NCBI RefSeq assembly: GCF_008801575.1
Contig: NZ_VZPL01000009.1
Location: forward strand, 1 to 64,000
From: Xanthomonas cissicola
GTDB taxonomy: Bacteria > Pseudomonadota > Gammaproteobacteria > Xanthomonadales > Xanthomonadaceae
Length of the DNA stretch: 64,000 nucleotides
Direction: 5' to 3'
The position numbers were made by a program, and so were the translations under genes. Every line of letters begins with the position of its first letter. The first letter of the stretch is position 1. The notes under the pieces are model-generated. The model ran no database searches, had not been told where the DNA came from, and was given only the letters and a program-made list of their open reading frames with translations. Positions 7,801-14,540 of the stretch are shown in pieces.

Positions 7801-9405
7801 GCCGCGCGCGTCGTAGTCGAACGCGGTGCGCAGGCCCTCGGCGTCGGTGACCGCCACGGTGCGGCCAACCGCGTCGTACTCGAACACGGTGACCCCGTCC
7901 AGCGCGTCGATCTCGCACAGCGGCAGGCGGTTCTCGTCGAACTTGACCAGCGACACGTGGCCGAGCGAATCGGTCACCTGGGTCTCGCGCAGCAGGTCGT
8001 CGTAGGCGAAGCGATAGTCGTACAGGCCACCGTCGCCCCAGGCGTGCACCACCCGCCACTGCGCGTCGTAGGCGTAGTGGAACGACAGGCCCACGCGGTC
8101 GGTATGCCGGACCATGCGGTGCTGGCGGTACTCGAACGTGCGCGGCACGCCCAGCGCGTCCTCGGCGGCGACCAGATCGCTTTCCACATAGCGATAGGCC
8201 ACCAGCGGATGGGTCAGGCCGGTGGCCGGATCGTGCAGTTGCAGGCGGTCGATGCGGCCGTGCCGCGACTGCACCTCGATGAAGCGGCCCTGCAAGCCGT
8301 CCACGCCCCGTTCGACGATGCGCACCAGGTGGCCACCGCCGCGCTCGAAGCGCCAATGGTTGCCGCAGGCGTCCTCGACCTGCGCGATCGGCAAGGTTTG
8401 CGCGCGTGGCAGCACCCCGACGCCGGCCGCCGGCGCATAGGCGAAGCGGTAGCGCAGGTCGGACTTGGTCCGCACCAGCAGGTCGGTGCCCTCGCGCAGC
8501 AGCCGCGCGCCGTCGACGAACTCGACGACCGGGACGCCGTCGGCGTCCGGCAGCTGCGGGAACACGGCCACGCTGTGGCCGTCGTGGAACAGCACCACGC
8601 CGTCGGCGTCGATCTCCAGGCGGATGTCGGCCGGCGTCTGCCAGCCGTGGCCGCAGGCGCCGGCCTCCTCGCCGCGCCCGGAACCGTAGCCGCGCGACCA
8701 TGCCAGCGGCAGCCGCCCGGGGATCGCGAAGTCCTCGTGCTGCACCGACACGCTGCCGTCGCGGATGTCCACCGGCTCGGCGCGCAGCACCTTGCACTTG
8801 AGGAAGCCGGGTTGCATGTTGCCGAACACCTTCCTGCGCAGCCCACGGAACGCATCGGCCGCGCGCGCGCCCAGCTTGGAGCGGCGCAGCGCGCCCAGCG
8901 CGGCGAAGCCGGCATGCAACCCCAGCGTCATCCACGACACGGTCAGTGGCCCGCCGACTTGCACGTTGGTCGGGATGGCGACATTGATGCCGGTCGGCAG
9001 CCACAGCGAACGCAGCGGCTTCTTGGGCTTCTTGAACCGGAACGGCGGGATCAGCCCGGCGAGATTGCAATCCAGCACCGGCACCGCCAGCCGCGAGAAC
9101 GGGGCGCCATCGGCGGTGACCGTCTTGCTGCCCATGAAGATCTCTTCGCCATCGAACTGCGGCCCCATCGGCAGGCTCAGCTGCGGCGCCCACGCGCCCA
9201 GCGGAATATGGATGTCCAGCCCGCCGGTGCCGGCGGTGGCGCGTTTGACCCCGTTGACGGTGACCGTGGCGCCGAGGAACGGCAGGTAGTCGAACGGGTC
9301 CAGCACGATGCCGATATGCGGCGTAGGCAGCGGAAACGGCGGCACCTGATACATGTGGATGTCGATGCCCAACTGCGGATCGAAATGCTTGGCGGCGGTG
9401 CTCAT
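4813..9405 (-). CDS. PAAR-Rhs type VI secretion effector with C-terminal HNH-like nuclease tip
   Basis: This 1530-residue protein starts with a PAAR-like spike domain (about 10-120, including PTPHIGIVLDPFDYLPFLGA and FMGSKTV), followed by a DUF6531-type segment (about 210-240) and a long array of RHS/YD repeats (YDxxGRL..., about 430-1120). A Gly/Ser/Glu-rich linker (about 1190-1280) precedes the conserved core end with RYRYYD and the boundary DPFGL (about 1405-1409). The last 121 residues are variable and include LEMHHGILDVW (H1430, H1431), NPTIALT and DHDATKK, like HNH/endonuclease VII toxins. Rhs shells enclose the toxin and release it by self-cleavage after delivery on VgrG. Base composition drops sharply at about 5950, where the variable 3' end begins. 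GAAGGAG precedes the ATG. Confidence 0.9.
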   Translation of the reverse strand: MSTAAKHFDPQLGIDIHMYQVPPFPLPTPHIGIVLDPFDYLPFLGATVTVNGVKRATAGTGGLDIHIPLGAWAPQLSLPMGPQFDGEEIFMGSKTVTADGAPFSRLAVPVLDCNLAGLIPPFRFKKPKKPLRSLWLPTGINVAIPTNVQVGGPLTVSWMTLGLHAGFAALGALRRSKLGARAADAFRGLRRKVFGNMQPGFLKCKVLRAEPVDIRDGSVSVQHEDFAIPGRLPLAWSRGYGSGRGEEAGACGHGWQTPADIRLEIDADGVVLFHDGHSVAVFPQLPDADGVPVVEFVDGARLLREGTDLLVRTKSDLRYRFAYAPAAGVGVLPRAQTLPIAQVEDACGNHWRFERGGGHLVRIVERGVDGLQGRFIEVQSRHGRIDRLQLHDPATGLTHPLVAYRYVESDLVAAEDALGVPRTFEYRQHRMVRHTDRVGLSFHYAYDAQWRVVHAWGDGGLYDYRFAYDDLLRETQVTDSLGHVSLVKFDENRLPLCEIDALDGVTVFEYDAVGRTVAVTDAEGLRTAFDYDARGNLLRLRRPDGSTLHQVYDEDDRLLSVTDPGGHAWHQAHDARGLLQTQTDPLGAATHYDYDAHGLLVAQRNPRGAQTQLGYDRYGLLAWLRDALGHESRYEHDALGRLHRQVDPLGQATHYDYDAKGRLLRVRSADGGQVQCDYDAEDQLVRYVDEAGAQTRLYYVGIGQIGKRVQPDGHTVEYRYDSEEQLVAVINQRGEVYRLRRDPLGRIVEETDYWGQSRHYQYDACGRLTATIDPLGQRIAFATDPLGRIVKKTLPDIRTPGQQVQEQFAYDARGQLVELRNRHRTATRRFDALGQLLEEVQDGFRVGYGYDEVGNRVLRETSAGNRIAFGYDLRDQVVEVAINDDAPIAIERDALGRTTREQLSAQVQRQFQYDGRSLLTAQTVLRDAAPLFETTYDYDRAGNLTHRRDSAQGVDEYRYDVLGRLLQHTDPKGRIERFFNDPAGDRLATRVQQVQLRKVAGGDDDQQVQWTREGSYDGVHYVFDRAGDLIRKGSPTGPEPDDLELIWDANHRLAESRKAGQTTHYGYDPLGRRVFKRNPTHTTWFYWDGDALLGEVKQAHDEPEAAPVWVGNVADLIEAKRRKEKLAKLHERTREYVYYPGTFVPLALVDAEAPVSRGYLREMPIDVSRALSDGSGSLKNLEGTIGATRSPFLNLRPSETSEALDGPREGSGGNVLGSLGGTILGGAGGVPSEKGESSGGAGGRRSENPEASLLKDNVETDLGNDAAEAVSPQDASVYGVEKHDASMAVDKQRLAGIVVNERLRTVFHYQVDPNGYPQRLISSAGELVWRRDWKSSCWAGFKSTGGFESSISFQGQYHDVETGLIYNRYRYYDGVLGSYVCLDPIRLDGGTSLYAYGVNPISYIDPFGLSPVAAYDIVGYGVKQPGLEMHHGILDVWAANNVPGYISRASHNPTIALTKADHDATKKAYRDWLEGRTGRRVGGKVDWSTISKPEIYRISEKMFNEAGVPKAARKNYYREFNKYLKRGCRK

Positions 9406-9423
9406 CGCTACGCTCCTTCGTCG

Positions 9424-9552
9424 CTACAGCGCACGGGCCAGCGTGCGCAGGAACGCGCGCACATCGTCGCGATGCTCCACGCCCAGCCACGCCGCCGCGA
9501 CCATGCCGATCACCACGAACACGGCCAGCACGGCCAGTTTACGCGAACTCAT
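9424..9552 (-). CDS. 42-residue single-span membrane microprotein in the vgrG-rhs operon
   Basis: A 42-residue protein, MSSRKLAVLAVFVVIGM and onward, with a hydrophobic span at about residues 6-23 and a charged C-terminal tail (EHRDDVRAFLRTLARA). It is too short for most gene finders. Its ATG overlaps the TGA of the 542-residue gene (GCATGA at 9553-9549), and it ends 18 bp before the rhs start, so the four genes are tightly packed. The inner membrane is the likely location. A role in loading or retaining the Rhs effector is a guess from position. Confidence 0.65.
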   Translation of the reverse strand: MSSRKLAVLAVFVVIGMVAAAWLGVEHRDDVRAFLRTLARAL

Positions 9553-11177
9553 GCGGTGGCCTCGGTCAGTCCGGAACGTCCCGGCGCCTGCGTATCGCGC
9601 GTGGTGGTGGCGGAACCGGTCAGGGCGGACGGATCGGGCAGCGGCTGCGTCGCCGGCGGCTCGGTCCAGGCGGGGATCTCGTTGTCCAGCGGATGGCGGA
9701 TGTCCGGCAGCCCGTTCCAGGTCGGATGCAGGAAGTCGCGCCCCACCGCCACCACCTTGCGGAAGAACGCGTCGCCGCCCTGGATCAGGCGTTCGCGCGC
9801 CTGCGCGACGCGATGGAAGGCCTGTTCGAAACCGGCATGCAGCGCGGCCTCGATGCGATCCAGTTGCGCGCTGTCCGGGCGCGGCCCGAGCTGCGCGGCC
9901 TGCGCCTCGGCCTGCGCGTGCAGCGCGGCCACGGCCTGCAGATACGACGCGGCGCACTGCTCAAGCTTCTGCGCGCGTGGCTTGTCCTGCAGCAGCAGCA
10001 GATCCTGCAGCGTTTGCGGCAAGGTGGTGGTGCGGCGGTCCGCGGGCGGCAACGGCTTGGCCGCACGGATCGCCTCCAGCCCATGCGCGCGCGCGGCCTC
10101 GCGTTGGCCGTCCTGGGCCAGGCAGAACGCGGCCATGCGATAGCCTTCGATCACGAACATCGGGTTGGGGATCTCGGCGGCGGCCTTGGCCGCGGCGACG
10201 TAGGTCTCGGCGGCACGGCCGGGCTGGCCGGCGACGAACCAGGTGCTGGCCTCGCCGTACCAGCTCTGCATCACCAGGTCGCGCGCGGCCGGGTGCTGCA
10301 CGGCCAGGGCTTGCAGGCCGCACTCGCGCGCCTGCCGGTAGCTGGCGATGGCCTGCGGATACTGCTTTTCCTTCAGCCAGCCGCCGGCCAGCATCATGTT
10401 CAGCACCACCTGCTGGTCGGGCCAACCATGCCGCTGGGCCAGCGCCAATGGCCGCTCGACACGCTGCGCCAGCTGCGTCGCACTGCCGCGCTCGAGCACC
10501 GTCATCAGGTCGCTGAGCATCTGCCGGTAGGCCACCGCAGGCCCCGCGCCGCCCGACTGCGCCGCGGTTTCGCGCGCGATGTCGAACATGTCCAGCGGCG
10601 GCTCGATGCGCCGCGCGATCGCCGCGTGCCGCTCCAGCAGCGGCTGCCAGCGCGGATCCTCGTGGGTGTCGACCAGCACCAGGCGCAGCGCAGGCGACGG
10701 CGCCGCCGCCAGCGCCGCGTCCATCCAGCGCGCGAATGCATCGCCGGAGGTGGTCCGCTCCGGTTCCAGCACCACCGCCAGATAGCGCAGATGCACTTGG
10801 TGGTAGGCAGCAAAGGAATCCAGGACCTCGACCACGCCCAGCGCGCTGTCCGGGTGCGAGGGTCCCGGGCCGGGCCAGCCCAGTTCCACGCCCTGCTCGC
10901 GCAGCGCGCTCTGGCTGCCGAGGTAGCTGGCGTGCAGTGCCTGCTTCAGCGCGCGGCTGTAGCCGAAGCCGGTGTCGAACGGCGCATCCAGGCGCAGGAA
11001 GTAATCCGGCGCGTTCCAGTCGCCGGGATGTTTCTGCGCCTCGAAGAAGGCGGCCAACAGGCGCGCGGCGTTGGCCGGCACACGCCACACCAACAGGCGC
11101 AGCGCCGGGTCCTCGCTGGCATGCATCCACGCATCGCCAAGCAGCTCGATACGTTGTTCGACCGGATTCTTGCTCAC
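9549..11177 (-). CDS. TPR-like protein between vgrG and rhs, putative T6SS effector adaptor
   Basis: This 542-residue soluble protein starts at a GTG with GGGAGGG about 10 bp upstream. The first ~200 residues form a mixed domain (ALRLLVWRVPANAARLLAAFF; APSPALRLVLVDTHEDPRW). The middle (about 240-400) is helical and repeat-like, with TPR-type pairs such as YPQAIASYRQARECG and AAETYVAAAKAAAE. The C-terminus (about 470-542) is extended and Pro/Thr-rich. It has no signal peptide or membrane span. Sitting 22 bp after vgrG and overlapping the microprotein before rhs, it is where T6SS effector chaperones are normally found, but it is not one of the small DUF1795/Eag or DUF4123 types I would recognise. 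Confidence 0.7.
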   Translation of the reverse strand: MSKNPVEQRIELLGDAWMHASEDPALRLLVWRVPANAARLLAAFFEAQKHPGDWNAPDYFLRLDAPFDTGFGYSRALKQALHASYLGSQSALREQGVELGWPGPGPSHPDSALGVVEVLDSFAAYHQVHLRYLAVVLEPERTTSGDAFARWMDAALAAAPSPALRLVLVDTHEDPRWQPLLERHAAIARRIEPPLDMFDIARETAAQSGGAGPAVAYRQMLSDLMTVLERGSATQLAQRVERPLALAQRHGWPDQQVVLNMMLAGGWLKEKQYPQAIASYRQARECGLQALAVQHPAARDLVMQSWYGEASTWFVAGQPGRAAETYVAAAKAAAEIPNPMFVIEGYRMAAFCLAQDGQREAARAHGLEAIRAAKPLPPADRRTTTLPQTLQDLLLLQDKPRAQKLEQCAASYLQAVAALHAQAEAQAAQLGPRPDSAQLDRIEAALHAGFEQAFHRVAQARERLIQGGDAFFRKVVAVGRDFLHPTWNGLPDIRHPLDNEIPAWTEPPATQPLPDPSALTGSATTTRDTQAPGRSGLTEATA

Positions 11178-11199
11178 GCTTCGGGTGCCCTCCCAGGTT

Positions 11200-13443
11200 T
11201 CAGCAGTTCAGCTTGATTTCCGAGCCGTTGACCGACACCCCGGAGCCGTCGATGACGATCACCGAACCGCCGGCGGAGATGGTGATCTTCTCGCCGAGGA
11301 TCTCGATCGCCGCGCCGCCCACCGTCGCGGTGAGGTTGCTGCCCGAGGCCAGGGTCATGTTGCCGTTGGCCATCAACGTGTGGGTGCCGGTGATGCCCTG
11401 CTCCATGTCGCCTTGGACGCTGACCGTGCGCGCGCCGACGTTGGTGTCCTCCACTGCGCCCTGCACACTGCGTTTGTCCAGGCCGGTGATGCTGACCTCG
11501 CGCCCGGCGCTCAGCTGCTCGGTGACCTTGCCGATCACCTGGCGCAGCGAGGTCTGGGTGACGGTCTCCTTCCACGCGCCGGTGCGCTGGCTGGTGTAGT
11601 TGCCGGTCAGGGTGGTGACGAAATTGCCAGTGATGGTTTCGGTGTAGCCGGCCGCGGCGATGGTCTTGGTCTCGCCGGCCTGGTAGGTCTCGGTGACCGC
11701 GCCGGTGACGCTGGTGCTGCGCGTGCCAGTGACGCCCAGCGTGTCGTTGCCGGTCACGGTGATGCCGCGGTTGGCGCCGACGCTGATGCTCTGGTTGGAC
11801 CCCACGTCGATGCGGTGGTCGACTGCCACGCTGGTGCTCTTGTTGTTCTTCACCGTCGCGTTCTGGTCGTTGAGCACGGTGGTGACCATGTCGCGCTGCG
11901 CGCGCATGTTCAGCAGCTCGCCGCCGGCGGTATCGTGCATGGTCATTTCGTTGTAGCCGCCGCCTTTGACCGTCTTGGACTTCAGGCCGCTGACCTCCAT
12001 GCCGAACGGCGGCATGTTGTCTTCGTTGAACACGCGGCCGGTGATGATCGGCCGGTCCGGATCGCCATCGAGGAAATCCACCACCACCTCCTGGCCCACA
12101 CGCGGCGGCGACACGCCGCCCATATCGGCGCCGGCCCACGGACTGGCGCTACGGATCCAGCACGAGCTGTTCTCGCGAAACTGGCCCTTGCGGTCCCAGT
12201 GGAACTGCACCTTCACTCGCCCGTAGCGGTCGGCGTACAACTCCTCACCCGGCGGGCCGACCACGGTGGCGGTCTGCGGGCCGGGCATGCGCTGCTGCGG
12301 CGTGTCGCGCAGCGGCCGGTACGGGATCTTGCGCCGCAGCGCGGTGGCGCTGCAGAGATAAGTCGGCGCCTCGGCCTGGCTGTAGTCGCTGGAGAAGTTG
12401 TTGCGGCCTTCGCGATGCAGCTGCACGACGAAGAACTGTCGGTCGTCCTCGCTGCGGCCAATGAAATCTGGATGCCGTTCAAGGGTGAAACACCCTCCGG
12501 CCTGCAGCTCGGTACTATTGCCGGCGCCTTCGAACAACTTGGTGGGCCACACCGCTTCCTCGCTACGGATCGCCGCCAACGCATCGCCGACGCGGCTGTC
12601 GGCGAAACGCGCCGCGCCGTCGTAGTGGTAGCGCTCCAGTTCCGGGAGCGCGCCGACCGGGATCGACCGCGCCTTGCTGGCCGACAGCGCAGTACGCGGC
12701 TGCTTGAAATCGAAGCTACTCACCGCATGCGCGGTGGGACCGACCCGGCGCCGCGCCGACCAGCTGTGCAAGCCGGGCGTCCGCAGCACGCCCTGGTCGG
12801 ACACGAACGCCACAGGCGCCGGCTCGCCCAGTGCCGTGGAGGCGGTGGAATCGTCGGCCAGCAGCATCGTGTGCGCGCCATCGGCGTGCACGAACGTGTA
12901 GTAGATGCCGGCGTCCTCCAACAGGCGGGAGACGAAGGTGAAATCCGATTCGTTGTACTGCACGCAATACGACAGCTTGGGGAAGTTGCCGGCATTCAAC
13001 TCGTACTTGTAGTCGGCCAGCTGGGGGTATTCGCCGAATACCTGCTCGACAATCTCCAGCACGCTCAGATCCTGGAAGATGCGGCAATTGCTGGTGTACT
13101 GCAAAAACGCGAACCACGGGGCGACCTCGGCGCGGTACGCGGCCAATTCGCCTTCGGCACCGATCAGCGCGAACTCCTTGACGTAACCGTGCACGACACG
13201 GTCGTCGAACTCGTCGCCCAGGCTGAGCTGGATCGGCTGGCCGACCAGTTGCTTCAGTTCCAGGCGCCGCTGCGCGGACAGCAGGTCGACGGCGAACGCA
13301 TAGGGCGCCGATACCGTCTCCGTGCCTTCGAAGCGTTTGACGATGAAGGTGCCCGGATCCAGCGCGGTGGTGACCCGGATCAGGCGCCGATCCTGGTTCA
13401 GACGTAGCGCGGCAACTCCACTGGATATCACTTCGGCGTGCAC
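11200..13443 (-). CDS. vgrG: VgrG-type T6SS spike protein
   Basis: 747 residues if started at the GTG at 13443, which has AGGAG seven bases upstream; an in-frame ATG at 13467 lies before that site and is less likely. The N-terminal part is the gp27-like base (LDPGTFIVKRFEGTETVS and SDFTFVSRLLEDAGIYYTF). Then comes the gp5 OB-fold (LYADRYGRVKVQFHWDR, SPWAGADMGGVSPPRVGQEVVVDFLDGDPDRP). The C-terminus is a long beta-helix needle of repeats such as VSITG, MTLASGSNLTATVGG and ISAGGSVIVIDGSGVSVNG. VgrG trimers cap the Hcp tube and carry the PAAR-Rhs protein. No T6SS structural genes are visible here, so this is an orphan vgrG cassette in this window. Confidence 0.93.
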   Translation of the reverse strand: MHAEVISSGVAALRLNQDRRLIRVTTALDPGTFIVKRFEGTETVSAPYAFAVDLLSAQRRLELKQLVGQPIQLSLGDEFDDRVVHGYVKEFALIGAEGELAAYRAEVAPWFAFLQYTSNCRIFQDLSVLEIVEQVFGEYPQLADYKYELNAGNFPKLSYCVQYNESDFTFVSRLLEDAGIYYTFVHADGAHTMLLADDSTASTALGEPAPVAFVSDQGVLRTPGLHSWSARRRVGPTAHAVSSFDFKQPRTALSASKARSIPVGALPELERYHYDGAARFADSRVGDALAAIRSEEAVWPTKLFEGAGNSTELQAGGCFTLERHPDFIGRSEDDRQFFVVQLHREGRNNFSSDYSQAEAPTYLCSATALRRKIPYRPLRDTPQQRMPGPQTATVVGPPGEELYADRYGRVKVQFHWDRKGQFRENSSCWIRSASPWAGADMGGVSPPRVGQEVVVDFLDGDPDRPIITGRVFNEDNMPPFGMEVSGLKSKTVKGGGYNEMTMHDTAGGELLNMRAQRDMVTTVLNDQNATVKNNKSTSVAVDHRIDVGSNQSISVGANRGITVTGNDTLGVTGTRSTSVTGAVTETYQAGETKTIAAAGYTETITGNFVTTLTGNYTSQRTGAWKETVTQTSLRQVIGKVTEQLSAGREVSITGLDKRSVQGAVEDTNVGARTVSVQGDMEQGITGTHTLMANGNMTLASGSNLTATVGGAAIEILGEKITISAGGSVIVIDGSGVSVNGSEIKLNC

Positions 13444-13785
13444 GGCACCTCTCCTGATCCGTTCCATCGCGAACGTAGCCGATACGGCACCGCTCGCCAA
13501 TCTCCATAACTCTCGCTTCACTGACTTGCAGGCTCGTCGATCGCCGCAACATGCAGGCAACGAGCCCCTCGCTGCGAAATGCGTGCGACGGCGGGCGGCG
13601 CGACCAACACCCGGACTTTGCCTGATCGCGCATGCAGGCGCCAGCATTTTTGCCGGAAGAACGCCCGCCGAGCCTCAAAAATGAAAGCATTAAGATTTGT
13701 GCAAGCTCTTTAACGACGTGTCTACGCATCCGTGCAGCGGATGCGCTAAGAGCTTGTTCAAAGTCTGCTCGAATTATCCGATCAT
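13444..13785. other. 342-bp gap upstream of vgrG
   Basis: No gene is supportable here. It presumably contains the promoter of the minus-strand vgrG cassette. The first 24 bp extend vgrG's frame only if the upstream ATG at 13467 is used. The last ~35 bp (from about 13749) belong to the end of an IS remnant, starting AGAGCTTGTTCAAAG. I see no clear operator. Confidence 0.5.
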
Positions 13786-13955
13786 ATGGAGATGAGAGCA
13801 CGCTATTCCAGTGACATCAGCCGTGAGCAGTTCGAGCAGATCCGCGTCTTGCTTGAAGGTGCCCGCAAGAAGACCGCGCCACGCAAAGTCGATTTGTATG
13901 AGGTTTTTTGTGCAGTTCTGTATCTGCTCAAGAGTGGTTGCCAGTGGCGGATTGG
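13749..13955 (+). pseudogene. IS5-type transposase remnant, N-terminal part only
   Basis: From the ATG at 13786 the frame encodes MEMRARYSSDISREQFEQI and PRKVDLYEVFCAVLYLLKSGCQWR, the typical N-terminal domain (DUF4096-like) of a subset of IS5-family transposases. After GCQWR (about 13953) the similarity stops and the frame goes on with unrelated sequence to 14067. No catalytic domain follows. The sequence from 13749, AGAGCTTGTTCAAAGTC, looks like the IS end. This is a deletion remnant, a sign of past transposition at the edge of the T6SS island. Confidence 0.7.
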
Positions 13956-14164
13956 TTGCGGAGAGTTTGCTGATGCTGAGTTCGGCGCAGTCAAACAGAG
14001 GTTGGTTCGGCAGGTCGCGAGGAATTATCAAGTGATCGGAAGCTGTTGGGACTTTCCCGGTGGCTAAGAATGCGTTGCATCGTCCCAGTGAGATTAGCAA
14101 GCCAATGACAGTGAAAAACTTTCAACCAAGGTTTCATTGGCTCTCCTGATAAGCGCTTAACGCG

Positions 14165-14440
14165 TCACACTTCGGCGATGCGACCAGAATGGCGCGATAC
14201 CACTTTAAGTGGGCCAACTGGGCGTGTCGATAACACACCTTTTACCCGCTGCCCCTTGTTGCCCAACCGAATTGAAAACAGGTTGCGGGCCTGAATCTCG
14301 TAAGCAATCCACCGCCGCGATTTGCCCGCGAGCTTGGCATAGTCGGCAACGACCAGGTTGTCTGGCCCTTCAAAAATGTCCAGTACCTCCAATCGCTCTC
14401 GCTGGACTTCAGAGAGCTTCGGTAGAGCGTATTCAGACAT
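14165..14440 (-). CDS. Truncated stand-alone copy of the integrase C-terminal DNA-binding module
   Basis: This 91-residue protein resembles part of the C-terminal extension of the neighbouring integrase: YAKLAGKSRRWIAYEIQARNLFSIRLGNKGQRV here against FGKLAGKSKDQINRELKAGKLLSISLGNRGQRV there. After GQRV the similarity ends and the tail is unrelated, so the ParS-like domain is missing. It looks like a duplicated and then truncated helix-turn-helix module. It lies 100 bp downstream of the integrase in the same direction. Whether it is expressed cannot be told. Confidence 0.55.
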   Translation of the reverse strand: MSEYALPKLSEVQRERLEVLDIFEGPDNLVVADYAKLAGKSRRWIAYEIQARNLFSIRLGNKGQRVKGVLSTRPVGPLKVVSRHSGRIAEV

Positions 14441-14540
14441 TTGTACTGCAGAGAGCGCTGCAGGTCGCCAGAGCTAGAGCACCCTGATCCTATACGACCG
14501 GGGCGGCCCCGCTCCGGTCAACAGGCCGCAGCGTTGGCAA

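Noticed and set aside
6016-10143. Plus-strand open frame of 1375 codons antisense to rhs and its upstream genes
   Set aside because: It has no family motif and is His/Ala/Val/Arg-rich, as expected from the antisense of GC-rich YD repeats. The rhs gene on the minus strand is certain.
11071-13407. Plus-strand open frame of 778 codons antisense to vgrG
   Set aside because: Low-information composition and complete overlap with a well-supported VgrG gene.
14165-14440. Idea that this is a free antitoxin of a toxin-antitoxin pair
   Set aside because: The ParS-like toxin-binding part is missing and no toxin-like gene adjoins, so it looks like a truncated copy of the integrase tail.
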